A DNA stretch of 64,000 nucleotides from Blastomonas fulva (GTDB lineage Bacteria; Pseudomonadota; Alphaproteobacteria; Sphingomonadales; Sphingomonadaceae), in assembly GCF_003431825.1 (NCBI RefSeq), contig NZ_CP020083.1, positions 2,952,501 through 3,016,500 on the forward strand, written 5' to 3'. The position numbers and the translations under genes are program-made. Of this stretch, positions 17,510 to 26,495 are shown piece after piece. Positions within the stretch are counted from its first letter, which is position 1. Each line of letters begins with the position of its first letter. The notes under the pieces are model-generated. The model ran no database searches, was not told the origin of the DNA, and saw only the letters and a program-made list of their open reading frames with translations.

Positions 17510-18589
17510 TTAAAACAATTCCCCCTGCATCCCGTTGGCAGGCGCGCGGAACCCCTCGACCGACAGCTTCCATGCATGACGGTTCAGTCCCGCGCGCTTG
17601 AGCGCGATGCGAAAGCGGGTGCGGATCAGCTCGGCCCACGGGCCTTGCCCGCGCATCCGTGTCCCGAAATCGGGGTCATTGTCGCGCCCGCCGCGCATGT
17701 CCTGGATGATGCTCATCACCTTGCTCGCGCGGTCGGGGAAATGGGCGTCGAGCCAGGCGCGAAAGAGAGGCGCGACCTCGTGCGGCAGGCGGACCGGGAT
17801 GAACGAGGCCGACAGCGCGCCCGCCCCGGCCCCGGCGGCGACCACCGCCTCTATCTCGTGGTCGGTGATGGCGGGGATCACCGGCGAGACGTTCATGTGC
17901 ACCGGGATGTCGCGATCTGCCAGCGCGCGGATCGCCGCCAGCCTTTTGCGCGGGCTTGCGGCGCGCGGCTCCAGCGTGCGCGCAATCGACCCGTCGAGCG
18001 TCGTCACCGACAGCGCGATCGCCACCAGATCGTGCCGCGCCATCTCTGCCAGCAGATCGATGTCGGCCAGCACCCGGTCCGACTTTGTGGTGATCGCCAC
18101 TGGATTGCGCGCCTCGAGGCACACCTCGAGGATCGAGCGGGTGATGCGGTACTCGGCCTCGATCGGCTGATAGGGATCGGTGTTGGTGCCCAGCGCGATG
18201 ACCTTGGGGACATAGCCCGGCTTGCGCAGCGTCGCGCGCAGCAGCTTTGCCGCATCGGGCTTGGCGAACAGGCGGCTCTCGAAATCGAGCCCCGGCGACA
18301 GGTCGAGCCAGGCGTGCGTGGGCCGCGCATAGCAATATATGCAGCCATGCTCGCAGCCGCGATAGGCATTCACCGACTGGTCGAACGGCAGATCGGGCGA
18401 GGTGTTGCGTGACAGAATCGAGCGCGGATGCTCGATGGTGACCGTGGTCCGCAGCGGGGGAGGGGTGTCGTCGATCGACACCAGCGCATCGAGCCAGTCG
18501 CCGTCGACCTGCCGCTCAGGCAATCGGAAGCGCCTGGATTCCAGATTGAGCGGGGCACCGCGGCCTTTGGGTGACGGTAGGTTCGTCAT
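17510..18589 (-). CDS. PA0069-family radical SAM protein
   Basis: 359 aa. The [4Fe-4S] cluster motif is CEHGCIYCYARPTH (CxxxCxxC, about 77-90). It is followed by SplB-like TIM-barrel elements: ALGTNTDPYQPIE, ITTKSDRVLADIDLL and SVTTLDGSIARTLEPRA. It belongs to the Rv2578c/PA0069 branch related to spore photoproduct lyase; the reaction is unknown. The start at 18589 (MTNLPSPKGRGA) is preceded by GGGA. An upstream start at 18631 would add 14 residues. It is divergent from the CPA1 antiporter. Confidence 0.87.
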   Translation of the reverse strand: MTNLPSPKGRGAPLNLESRRFRLPERQVDGDWLDALVSIDDTPPPLRTTVTIEHPRSILSRNTSPDLPFDQSVNAYRGCEHGCIYCYARPTHAWLDLSPGLDFESRLFAKPDAAKLLRATLRKPGYVPKVIALGTNTDPYQPIEAEYRITRSILEVCLEARNPVAITTKSDRVLADIDLLAEMARHDLVAIALSVTTLDGSIARTLEPRAASPRKRLAAIRALADRDIPVHMNVSPVIPAITDHEIEAVVAAGAGAGALSASFIPVRLPHEVAPLFRAWLDAHFPDRASKVMSIIQDMRGGRDNDPDFGTRMRGQGPWAELIRTRFRIALKRAGLNRHAWKLSVEGFRAPANGMQGELF

Positions 18590-18717
18590 GGTCCCATCAT
18601 GAAACAAAGCGGGAACAATTGCAATCTCCAACGATCGGGCAACTGTTCATCGCGTCTGAAGGCAGTCGCCGGGGCCTTTGTCTTGCCATAGCCCGGTGGG
18701 GATGCTCTGAAGGCTCG

Positions 18718-19950
18718 ATGTTGACTGTTCCCCTCCCCATCGCGCTGCTGGTCATCGGCACTCTGTTGCTGACCACGGTGATGGCAGGCACGCTGACCAG
18801 CCGCTTCGGTCTTCCCGCCTTGATCGGATTTCTGGGGCTCGGGATGCTCGCCGGGGTCGACGGACCCGGTGGCATCGCGTTCAACGATTATGTGCTGACG
18901 CAAGGGGTTGGCGTGGCCTGCCTCATCTTCATTCTCTTTTCGGGAGGAATGGACACCAGCTGGCAGGCGGTGAAGCGGATGGTGCGGCCTGCATTAGTGC
19001 TGGCGACCTTCGGGGTGCTGATCAGCGCGCTGATCACTGCAAGCGCTGCGGTGCTGCTGCTCAAGTTCACCTGGTTCCAGGGGTTCCTGCTGGGATCGGT
19101 GGTCGCATCGACCGATGCCGCGGCGGTGTTCGCCATTCTGCGCTCGACCGGGCTTGATCTGGAAGGCGATGTGCCTGCGTTGATCGAGCTCGAATCGGGA
19201 ACCAACGATCCGATGGCGATCTTTATGGTCGGCGCGGCCCTGCTGTTCATAACCCAGCCGGGCGCGTCGCCGCTGGGGCTGTTGCCCGATTTTGCCGGGC
19301 AGATGGCGATGGGCGTGGTGATCGGGCTTGGCATCGGCTGGCTGCTGCCTGAGCTTTTGAAGCGCAAGCATTATCGCAGCAGCGGCTTGGCGTTCGTGAT
19401 CTCGATCGCCGCCGCGCTGATCGCCTATGGGCTGGCCGAAGTGATCGGCGGCAACGGGTTCCTTGCGGCCTATATCGCCGGGCTGGTCGCGGGCAACCGC
19501 AGCTATGCCGCGCGGCGGATCATCTCGACCTTCCAGGATGGCCTCGCGTGGCTGGGGCAGGTGGTGATGTTCCTGACGCTAGGACTGCTGGTGGCGCCCA
19601 CCAATCTGGTCGACGTGATCGTGCCCGGGCTTGGCATCACCTTCGTATTGATGCTGGTCGCGCGTCCGGTCAGCGTGTTCATCTGCCTTGCCCCGTTCCG
19701 TTCGCTCGACTGGCGCGCCAAGCTCTTCGTGTCCTGGGCGGGGCTGCGCGGCGCGGTGCCGATCGTGCTCGCGACCTTCCCGATGGTGGCGGGCGTGCCG
19801 GGCGCGTTCACGATCTTCAACATCGTGTTCTTCGTGGTGCTGTTGTCGAGCGTGATCCAGGGGCCGAGCATGAAATGGGTAGCTAAGCGCCTGGGGATCG
19901 GCGCGAATGACAAGCCGCGATCGGCGCTGCTCGCCATCAAGGCGCCCTGA
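18718..19950 (+). CDS. CPA1-family Na+(K+)/H+ antiporter
   Basis: 410 aa, about 12-13 transmembrane helices. It carries CPA1 motifs: FILFSGGMDTSW, ASTDAAAVFAILRSTGL (helix 5 Asp), LESGTNDPMAIFMV, and the later SWAGLRGAVPIVLATFP. It resembles NhaP2/CvrA but lacks the C-terminal TrkA-C regulatory domain, so it is a short form. It exchanges cations for protons at the inner membrane. The ATG at 18718 has GAAGG a few bases upstream. Its 3' end converges with moaB, 7 bp away. Confidence 0.88.
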   Translation: MLTVPLPIALLVIGTLLLTTVMAGTLTSRFGLPALIGFLGLGMLAGVDGPGGIAFNDYVLTQGVGVACLIFILFSGGMDTSWQAVKRMVRPALVLATFGVLISALITASAAVLLLKFTWFQGFLLGSVVASTDAAAVFAILRSTGLDLEGDVPALIELESGTNDPMAIFMVGAALLFITQPGASPLGLLPDFAGQMAMGVVIGLGIGWLLPELLKRKHYRSSGLAFVISIAAALIAYGLAEVIGGNGFLAAYIAGLVAGNRSYAARRIISTFQDGLAWLGQVVMFLTLGLLVAPTNLVDVIVPGLGITFVLMLVARPVSVFICLAPFRSLDWRAKLFVSWAGLRGAVPIVLATFPMVAGVPGAFTIFNIVFFVVLLSSVIQGPSMKWVAKRLGIGANDKPRSALLAIKAP

Positions 19951-19957
19951 GCTGCGC

Positions 19958-20485
19958 CTATTTCTCGCGCAGCCTCGGCATCAGTTCGATGAAATTGCAG
20001 GGGCGGTTGCGGCTGTCGAGTTGCTCGTCGAGAATACCGTTCCAGCCATCCTTCACCGCCCCATTCGATCCGGGCAGGGCGAAGATATAGGTACCGCGCG
20101 ACAGCACCGCGCACGCCCTTGATTGCACCGTGCTGGTGCCGATGGTCTTGTAGCTCAGCCAGCGGAACAGCTCGCCAAAGCCCGGAATGTCCTTTTCCTT
20201 CACCCGGTCGAGCGCCTCTGGGGTGATGTCGCGCCCGGTCAGGCCCGTCCCGCCGGTGGAGATGATCGCGTCGATCTCCGGATCGTCAATCCAGTTGTTG
20301 AGCCGGCTGACCAGGGCGCCGACATCGTCGCGCTCGATCGCGCGGGTGATCAGTCGATGGCCCTTGGCCTTGATCAGACCGGCAAGGATATCCCCCGACG
20401 TGTCGTCGGCAGCGGTGCGCGTGTCCGATATCGTCAGCAGCGCGATGTTGATGGGCCTGAAGACCCGGGATTCGTCGATGGCCAT
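19958..20485 (-). CDS. moaB: Molybdenum cofactor biosynthesis protein B
   Basis: 175 aa MoaB/Mog-fold protein, full length. It shows ALLTISDTRTAADDTSG near the N-terminus, STGGTGLTGRDITPEAL (about 76-92) and FALPGSNGAVKDGW. It takes part in adenylylation steps of molybdopterin synthesis in the cytosol; the exact role of MoaB proteins varies. It is the last gene of a minus-strand run with the lytic transglycosylase (3-bp gap) and the UDG-like gene. No other moa genes are in the window. Confidence 0.93.
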   Translation of the reverse strand: MAIDESRVFRPINIALLTISDTRTAADDTSGDILAGLIKAKGHRLITRAIERDDVGALVSRLNNWIDDPEIDAIISTGGTGLTGRDITPEALDRVKEKDIPGFGELFRWLSYKTIGTSTVQSRACAVLSRGTYIFALPGSNGAVKDGWNGILDEQLDSRNRPCNFIELMPRLREK

Positions 20486-20488
20486 CGC

Positions 20489-22258
20489 TTAGTTATTGTA
20501 GGTCGTGCCGACGCGCACAAGCTCCATTCCGCCTGCGTGCGGGAAACGCGGCCACATGCCCTGCGCGAGCCCTTGTGCGCTTTTCGAGGTCACCCCTGCC
20601 TGCTTCTCGTACATCCAGTAGTTGCGCAGGATGATGCCGACATAGGCGCGGGTTTCCCAATAGGGGATCGATTCGATGAACAGCAGCGGATCGCCATTGT
20701 CCTTGACCTCGGTGTTCCAGCGGCTGACCGGTAATGGCCCCGCGTTGTATGCCGCGATGATCTTGGGCAGCAGCCCCTGGGTTTCGGGGCGGTCGCGCAG
20801 GAATTCCAGATAGCGCTGGCCATATTCCAGGTTGATCGTCGGCTGGTAGAGCGCGCTGGCATCGAGCGACTGGCCGCGAGCGCGCGCCATGTCCTGCGCA
20901 GTGCCGGGGCGGACCTGCATCAGCCCGCGTGCATCTGCAGGGCTGCGCGCATCGCTGCGGAAGTTCGATTCCTGCAAGGTGTGCGCATAGACTAAAGCAG
21001 GGTCGACCCGCCAGCCATCCAGCGGCACCCAGCGCGGCGAAGGGAAGCGAGCAAAGCTGTCGGGGCGGCTGCCCTGCGGCCCGTTGTGCGCCAGCCACAT
21101 CTGGGTCTGCGGCATCGAAAGGTCACGTGCCAGCCGCAGCAGCGCATCGTGCGCGCTGTCGCCTGCGATCTGCGCTTCGTGGCGCAGCACCTGATCGGCC
21201 AGCGTCGATTCGCCGATCTGGCCGAGCGCGATGGCGCGCCGCACATTGGCGCGGTCCTTCAGCTGCTTCCAGTCGCTATCGTTGAAATCGGGTGCGCGCA
21301 CGGTGGTGCCCGCCATGCCCAGCTGTTCGGTTGCCAGCACGCCATAAAGCGTTTCGCCATACTGGCTGGCTGCCCGCAGATTGGCCTGGACCAGATCGGG
21401 GCGACGGCAGCGCGTCGCGGCGCGCGATGCCCAGTAATAGCCCGCAGCGCGGAGCTCCTCGTTCCAGGCATTGGCAGCGGCGCCTTCGAAGCCTTGCAGC
21501 GCGGCGGTGCAGTTGCCCAGCCGCCATCCGGCAAGGCCGGCCGTCCAGTGCGCTTCACCCACCCAGTCGCCAGCGCCATTGGCGGCAGCCCGGGCCAGGT
21601 CGAGCGCTTCGTCGTCGCGGTTCTCGATGTAATAGGACCACGCCACCCGCTGCTGCAGCTCGGTGCGCGCATGCGGGCTGAGCGGATCGGGGTATTCCGA
21701 AAGCGCGGCGGCGGCGCCGGCGGGGTCGTCTGCGACGATCCGCTCCTGGATAAGGGCGGCAAGCGCGGATGGCACCGTGCCATCGGAGACGCTGCGGGGC
21801 TTGCCGCGACGGGTCACGCCGGCAAAGCTGGCCATCTTCACCGTCATCGGTCGGTCGGGCAGGATCGTCGCGCCGCGCTTGGTGGCAAGGCCGGCCAGAC
21901 GTTCGGCGTGCGGGAGTTCGGGCGCTGCGTTGAGCAGGCTCAGCAGCGGACCCATCTCGACCCGGGGGGAGTTGGCCGCCAGAAACAGTTCGGCGCGCGC
22001 GATATCGTGCAGCAGCCCCTTGTCGCGGCTGTCGAGCAGCTCGGCTGCCCGCGACCAGTTCTGGCCGCGGATCGCGCCGAAGACCTCGGCATAGAACTGG
22101 CGGTCCGAAGACGACAGCTGGTCGGGCACCTGCGTCTTGGCGACGCGATCGGAAAAATAGCTGTAGGACGAGGTTTCGGCCCACACAGGCTGGCTGGCCA
22201 TCACAAGTGCGCCCGCGGCGATCATCCATGCTTTCTTGCGCAAAATTCTACTCCACAA
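20489..22258 (-). CDS. Soluble-type lytic murein transglycosylase (Slt70-like)
   Basis: 589 aa with a Sec signal peptide (AAGALVMASQPVWA). The long alpha-helical superhelical region is followed by a C-terminal SLT domain. Its catalytic Glu is in HTLQESNFRSDARSP, then ARGLMQVRPGTAQDMA and IIAAYNAGPLPVSRW. It cleaves the MurNAc-GlcNAc bond in periplasmic peptidoglycan to form 1,6-anhydro ends. Its start overlaps the 3' end of the UDG-like gene by 11 bp, so the two are translationally coupled, and moaB follows 3 bp after its stop. Confidence 0.92.
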   Translation of the reverse strand: MWSRILRKKAWMIAAGALVMASQPVWAETSSYSYFSDRVAKTQVPDQLSSSDRQFYAEVFGAIRGQNWSRAAELLDSRDKGLLHDIARAELFLAANSPRVEMGPLLSLLNAAPELPHAERLAGLATKRGATILPDRPMTVKMASFAGVTRRGKPRSVSDGTVPSALAALIQERIVADDPAGAAAALSEYPDPLSPHARTELQQRVAWSYYIENRDDEALDLARAAANGAGDWVGEAHWTAGLAGWRLGNCTAALQGFEGAAANAWNEELRAAGYYWASRAATRCRRPDLVQANLRAASQYGETLYGVLATEQLGMAGTTVRAPDFNDSDWKQLKDRANVRRAIALGQIGESTLADQVLRHEAQIAGDSAHDALLRLARDLSMPQTQMWLAHNGPQGSRPDSFARFPSPRWVPLDGWRVDPALVYAHTLQESNFRSDARSPADARGLMQVRPGTAQDMARARGQSLDASALYQPTINLEYGQRYLEFLRDRPETQGLLPKIIAAYNAGPLPVSRWNTEVKDNGDPLLFIESIPYWETRAYVGIILRNYWMYEKQAGVTSKSAQGLAQGMWPRFPHAGGMELVRVGTTYNN

Positions 22259-23009
22259 GCAGCAATTGCCAGCTTTGCCACGCCATGGCCTTCTCCTGCG
22301 CGATGCGATGAAACATCAGGCTGGGCTTGCGCATGACAACCGTTTTGACAGTTCCGCCACCATGGTTAAGAAAATGTAAAACTGGTGGCTTTTGCGATGG
22401 ATCGTGTCCCAGCAGCGCTCTGGCGGTGTCTCCGCCTGCAACCACCAGCAATTCGGGCTGCACAAGGGTGATATGATGCATGGCGATCCGGCGCCAAGCA
22501 TCGACATGCTCGGCCGCTGCCCTGCCGTCGAGCACGACCCGCGGAAAATAGGATGCACGGTACAGGGTCTCGGGCGCAAAGCCCGCCGCAGCGGCGATAT
22601 TGACGATCAGCTTGCCCGCTTTGCCCGAAAGGACCGTGGTTTCGTCGTCACGCTCTGGCGCCGCGGTGATCACCATGACCTTGGCGCCCACCGCCCCATG
22701 CGGCGCAAGACAGCCTCCATCGCCTCCATCGGGACCAAGCGCTCCCTCGCTCCATGCCTGCTGGAACGCTGCGAGATCATCGGGCAGCGCAACCGTGATC
22801 GCTGGCGCGGGCTTGGGCTGCGCTGCGACCGCTGCCGGGCGGGGAGGGGACGACACCGGAGATTGGGATATCAGCGGCGCAACGCTGCGCGTCTGTGGTG
22901 CCGGATCGTCCGCCAGCCAGTCGTTGGGGCTCTCGGTATAGTCCCATTCGACCCCGGCCAGCTGCCACCAATCGAGCAGGCTTTGGACCAGCTTCAGCTC
23001 ATCGCTCAT
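22248..23009 (-). CDS. Uracil-DNA glycosylase superfamily protein, degenerate
   Basis: 253 aa. The C-terminal 150 residues follow the family 4/5 UDG fold (VMVITAAPERDDETTVLSGKAGKLI...LVQPELLVVAGGDTARALLG). Key residues are missing: the GEAPG loop is TAAPE, the KCRPP segment is YFPRVV, and the HPayLL motif is RKPSLMF. The cysteines that bind [4Fe-4S] are absent apart from one. The N-terminal third is Pro/Ala-rich linker. It is probably not a working glycosylase of the known types. The start at 23009 (MSDELKLV) is chosen over 23057. It overlaps the transglycosylase gene, and ETF-QO is divergent. Confidence 0.72.
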   Translation of the reverse strand: MSDELKLVQSLLDWWQLAGVEWDYTESPNDWLADDPAPQTRSVAPLISQSPVSSPPRPAAVAAQPKPAPAITVALPDDLAAFQQAWSEGALGPDGGDGGCLAPHGAVGAKVMVITAAPERDDETTVLSGKAGKLIVNIAAAAGFAPETLYRASYFPRVVLDGRAAAEHVDAWRRIAMHHITLVQPELLVVAGGDTARALLGHDPSQKPPVLHFLNHGGGTVKTVVMRKPSLMFHRIAQEKAMAWQSWQLLLVE

Positions 23010-23140
23010 CGCACAAAGCACGATCGCCCGACGCCAAAGCGGGTTGACTTGCGCCACGCGGCACTATTGGAGAGGAACGGAAGGTCCATTGCATTTGTCC
23101 TTATGGCATAGGACCGGTCCTGAGCAACGGGGAACGAACG

Positions 23141-24793
23141 ATGAGTGAACGCGAATCCATGCCTTTTGACGTCGTGATTGTCGGCGCAGGCCCTGCCGGC
23201 CTTGCTGCGGCGATCCGGCTCAAACAGCTGGCTGCGGAAAACAACGCGGAAATCGAAGTCTGCGTCATCGAGAAGGGCTCGGAAGTCGGCGCGCACATTC
23301 TTTCGGGCGCGGTGATCGACCCGCGCGCGCTCGACGAGCTGCTCCCCGCCTGGCGTGAGCAGGGCTGCCCGATGGCGGAAACCCCGGTGACCGAGAACCA
23401 TCACTGGGTGCTCAGCAAGACCGGCAAGTTCGCGATCCCGCATCTGGCGACTCCCGGATTCATGCACAACAAGGGCACCTATACCGGCAGCCTGGGCAAT
23501 CTGTGCCGCTGGCTTGCTGAAAAGGCCGAAGAGCTCGAAGTCCAGATTTTCCCGGGCTTTGCCGCCGCGGAGATCCTGTACAACGAGGATGGCTCGATCA
23601 AGGGTGTCGCCACCGGCGACATGGGGATCGGTCGGGACGGCGAGCACAAGGCCGACTACACGCCCGGTCTCGAGCTGCACGCACGCTACACCTTCTTTGC
23701 CGAAGGCGCGCGCGGCCATCTTACCAAGATCCTCAAGCGCCAGTTCGATCTGGAAGCCAATTGCGAGCCGCAGACCTATGGCATCGGCCTCAAGGAGCTG
23801 TGGGACATCGACCCCAAGAAGCACGTCCCGGGCCGTGTGATCCACACCCAGGGCTGGCCGCTCGACGATGCCTGGGGCGGGGGCTTCCTGTATCACCAGG
23901 CCAATGGCCAGGTCGCGCTGGGCTTCGTGGTGGCGCTTTCGTACCAGAACCCGCATCTGGCGCCGTTCCAGGAGTTCCAGCGTTGGAAGCTGCACCCAGA
24001 AATCCGCGCAATCCTGGAAGGCGGCAAGCGCGTTTCTTACGGCGCGCGTGCGATCAATGAGGGCGGCTGGCAGTCGGTGCCCAAGCTTGCCTTCCCGGGC
24101 GGCGCGCTGATCGGATGCAGCGCGGGCTTCGTCAACGTGCCGCGCATCAAGGGCAGCCATACCGCGATGAAATCGGGCATGCTCGCCGCCGAAAGCGCCT
24201 TCCGCGCGATCCAGGCGGATCGCAGTTCGGATGAGCTGGCGGATTATCAGGAAACGCTCAACGCCAGCTGGATCGCCGAAGAGCTCAAGAAGGTGCAGAA
24301 TGTCGAGCCGCTGGTCGACAAGTTCGGCGGCACCATGGGCACGGTGCTGGCTGGGATCGACATGTGGATGCGCCAGCTGCGCATCGGCCTTCCGATCACC
24401 ATGAAGCACGACCCCGACTACAAGCACATGGGCCGGGCGGACATGTACCGGAAGCCTGATTATCCAAAGCCCGACGGCGTGATCACCTTCGACCGGCTGT
24501 CCTCGGTGTTCCTGTCGAACACCAATCACGAGGAGGACCAGCCGGTCCACCTCCAGCTGAAGGATCCGGCCTTGCCGGTGACCTACAACCTGCCTTTGTA
24601 CGACGAGCCGGCACAGCGTTACTGCCCGGCTGGGGTGTACGAGATCGTCGGCGAGGAAGAAGGCAACCCGCGCTTCCAGATCAACGCGCAGAACTGCGTC
24701 CACTGCAAGACCTGCGACATCAAGGAAATGAGCCAGAACATCAACTGGGTGGTCCCCGAAGGCGGCGGCGGCCCGAACTATCCGAACATGTGA
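23141..24793 (+). CDS. Electron transfer flavoprotein-ubiquinone oxidoreductase
   Basis: 550 aa. An N-terminal FAD-binding loop (VIVGAGPAGLAAAIRLK) is followed by the monotopic membrane-binding and quinone region. The C-terminal ferredoxin-like segment has NCVHCKTCDIK plus an upstream Cys (YCPAGVYE), the four ligands of the [4Fe-4S] cluster. It passes electrons from ETF, reduced by acyl-CoA dehydrogenases, to ubiquinone at the inner membrane. Length matches the family. The start at 23141 gives MSERESMPFDVVIVGAG. A strong hairpin follows the stop. Confidence 0.95.
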   Translation: MSERESMPFDVVIVGAGPAGLAAAIRLKQLAAENNAEIEVCVIEKGSEVGAHILSGAVIDPRALDELLPAWREQGCPMAETPVTENHHWVLSKTGKFAIPHLATPGFMHNKGTYTGSLGNLCRWLAEKAEELEVQIFPGFAAAEILYNEDGSIKGVATGDMGIGRDGEHKADYTPGLELHARYTFFAEGARGHLTKILKRQFDLEANCEPQTYGIGLKELWDIDPKKHVPGRVIHTQGWPLDDAWGGGFLYHQANGQVALGFVVALSYQNPHLAPFQEFQRWKLHPEIRAILEGGKRVSYGARAINEGGWQSVPKLAFPGGALIGCSAGFVNVPRIKGSHTAMKSGMLAAESAFRAIQADRSSDELADYQETLNASWIAEELKKVQNVEPLVDKFGGTMGTVLAGIDMWMRQLRIGLPITMKHDPDYKHMGRADMYRKPDYPKPDGVITFDRLSSVFLSNTNHEEDQPVHLQLKDPALPVTYNLPLYDEPAQRYCPAGVYEIVGEEEGNPRFQINAQNCVHCKTCDIKEMSQNINWVVPEGGGGPNYPNM

Positions 24794-24800
24794 TGTCCTT

Positions 24801-24827
24801 GAACCCTTCCCATGTTGGGAAGGGTTC
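24801..24827. terminator. Strong hairpin after ETF-QO gene
   Basis: Perfect 11-bp stem (GAACCCTTCCC / GGGAAGGGTTC) with a 5-base loop, 7 bp after the ETF-QO stop codon. No T run follows, so it may be an mRNA-stability hairpin or an intergenic repeat rather than a full terminator. Confidence 0.45.
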
Positions 24828-24841
24828 GACCCGCGGGAGCC

Positions 24842-25720
24842 GTGGTGCTGATCGAAACCGCCTTTGCCAAGGTCAACCTCGCCCTGCACGTGCGGCGTCG
24901 GCGGGGCGATGGCTATCATGACATCGAGAGCCTGTTTGTCTTTGTCGACAGCGGCGATGTCCTGCGCGCTGAACTGCGCGATGATGGCGTGCTTGCGCTC
25001 AGCATTGATGGACCGTTTGCGGCCGGGCTGGACGATGGGCCGGAAAATCTGGTGCTCCGCGCCGCAAATAGCCTCAAGCTCTACGCTTGGCCCACGCCTG
25101 CGCTCGCGAACACGGATTGGGGCGCACAATTCGGCGCCAACCTCTACCTCACCAAGAACCTGCCGGTCGCCTCGGGCATCGGTGGCGGGTCGGCGGACGC
25201 GGCCGCGGCGCTGCGCCTGCTCAACCGCCTGTGGCGGTGCGGCCTTGATGATGCGGCGCTATGCGCGATCGGAGAGACGCTGGGGTCGGATATTCCCGCC
25301 TGCGTGATCAGCCGCACGTTGCGGGTGGAGGGGCGCGGCGAGGCGCTTGCGCCGCTTGATCTGCCCAGGCTTGCGGGCACGCCGATCCTGCTGATCAATC
25401 CAGGCATTCCGCTGGGCACTGCGCCGGTGTTCAAAGGCTGGGACCAGCACGATCGGGGCACGCTCGACAGTTCCAGCCTTGCTGCGATCATCGATTCCGG
25501 ACGCAACGACCTGGAAGCGCCGGCGCGCGCGCTGGTGCCAGAGATCGGTGCCGTGCTCGATACGCTGGATGCGCAGCCCGGGGTCCTGCTGTCCCGGATG
25601 TCGGGAAGCGGAGCGACCTGCTTTGCATTGTTTCGCAGCGGTGCCGATATCGATGCCGCGCATCAGGCGATCCGCCGCGCGTATCCCGACTGGTGGGCCA
25701 TGCGAGGCACTCTGCGATGA
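24842..25720 (+). CDS. ispE: 4-diphosphocytidyl-2-C-methyl-D-erythritol kinase
   Basis: 292 aa GHMP kinase of the non-mevalonate isoprenoid pathway; phosphorylates CDP-methylerythritol at the 2-hydroxyl. It shows AFAKVNLALHVRRRRGDGYH (substrate region), the ATP-binding loop LPVASGIGGGSADAAAALRL, and the C-terminal SRMSGSGATCFALF. Start is uncertain: GTG at 24842 or 24845, both just after GGGAG. An in-frame ATG at 24812 lies in the loop of the upstream hairpin. It overlaps the next gene by ATGA. Confidence 0.92.
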   Translation: MVLIETAFAKVNLALHVRRRRGDGYHDIESLFVFVDSGDVLRAELRDDGVLALSIDGPFAAGLDDGPENLVLRAANSLKLYAWPTPALANTDWGAQFGANLYLTKNLPVASGIGGGSADAAAALRLLNRLWRCGLDDAALCAIGETLGSDIPACVISRTLRVEGRGEALAPLDLPRLAGTPILLINPGIPLGTAPVFKGWDQHDRGTLDSSSLAAIIDSGRNDLEAPARALVPEIGAVLDTLDAQPGVLLSRMSGSGATCFALFRSGADIDAAHQAIRRAYPDWWAMRGTLR

Positions 25721-26451
25721 GCAGCTTCCAGCCCCATGACATAATTGCGCCCGTCCCTGGTGCGCCCGGTGCCAACATCCTGATAGTGGCCGATCATGCC
25801 AGCAATCATGTCCCCGCCGGGATCGATCTGGGCGTGGCCGATGACGTGCTGCAGCGCCATGTCGCGATCGACATCGGCGTGGCCTGTGTATCGCGAAAGC
25901 TCTGCCAGGTTCTGGGCTGCGGCGCGGTGCTGGCGGGCGTGTCGCGTCTGGTGATCGATTTCAACCGCGAGGAGGACGCGCCGGGCCTGATCCCCGCAGT
26001 CAGCGACGGTATCGCGATACCGGGGAACGCCGGGGCCGATGTCGAGGCCCGGCTGGCGGCCTTCTATCGCCCCTATCATGCCGCGGTCGCCGCCTCGCTC
26101 GAGAGTATTGAGCGACCCTTCATCCTGTCGCTGCACAGTTTTACACCAAGCCTCGCCAGCAGGCCCGAAGAGGTTCGCCCCTGGGACATCGGCATTCTCT
26201 ACAACCGCGACGACCGCGCTGCGCGCATTGCCATTCCCCTGCTCGAACAGTCGGGGCTGCATGTCGGTGACCAACTGCCCTATGCCGGCACCGCGCTCAA
26301 CGCGACGATGAACCTGCATGCCGAGGATCAAGGCCGTCCCTATCTGGGCGTCGAGATGCGCCAGGACCATGTCGGCTCGGATATGGGCGTCCGGCGGATG
26401 GCAGAAGCGCTCGCGCCTGTTTTGCTGACCTGCAGCAACAGACTTGCGTAA
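25717..26451 (+). CDS. N-formylglutamate amidohydrolase family protein
   Basis: 244 aa, FGase family. It has [17 protein letters not shown] near residue 25, [29 protein letters not shown], and [14 protein letters not shown] near the C-terminus. The family removes the formyl group from N-formylglutamate in histidine breakdown, but many members stand outside hut operons, as here, so the substrate is uncertain. Its ATG overlaps the ispE stop (ATGA), so translation is coupled. Confidence 0.85.
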   Translation: MSSFQPHDIIAPVPGAPGANILIVADHASNHVPAGIDLGVADDVLQRHVAIDIGVACVSRKLCQVLGCGAVLAGVSRLVIDFNREEDAPGLIPAVSDGIAIPGNAGADVEARLAAFYRPYHAAVAASLESIERPFILSLHSFTPSLASRPEEVRPWDIGILYNRDDRAARIAIPLLEQSGLHVGDQLPYAGTALNATMNLHAEDQGRPYLGVEMRQDHVGSDMGVRRMAEALAPVLLTCSNRLA

Positions 26452-26495
26452 AGCCGTGCTTTTTGGAAAGAGCGCCACCAAAGAAAGGCCTCATC

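Noticed and set aside
23006..25129. Minus-strand open frame of about 707 codons
   Set aside because: Lies antisense to the ETF-QO and ispE genes, which have full family motifs; long antisense frames are expected in GC-rich DNA and this one has low-complexity Arg/His/Gln composition.
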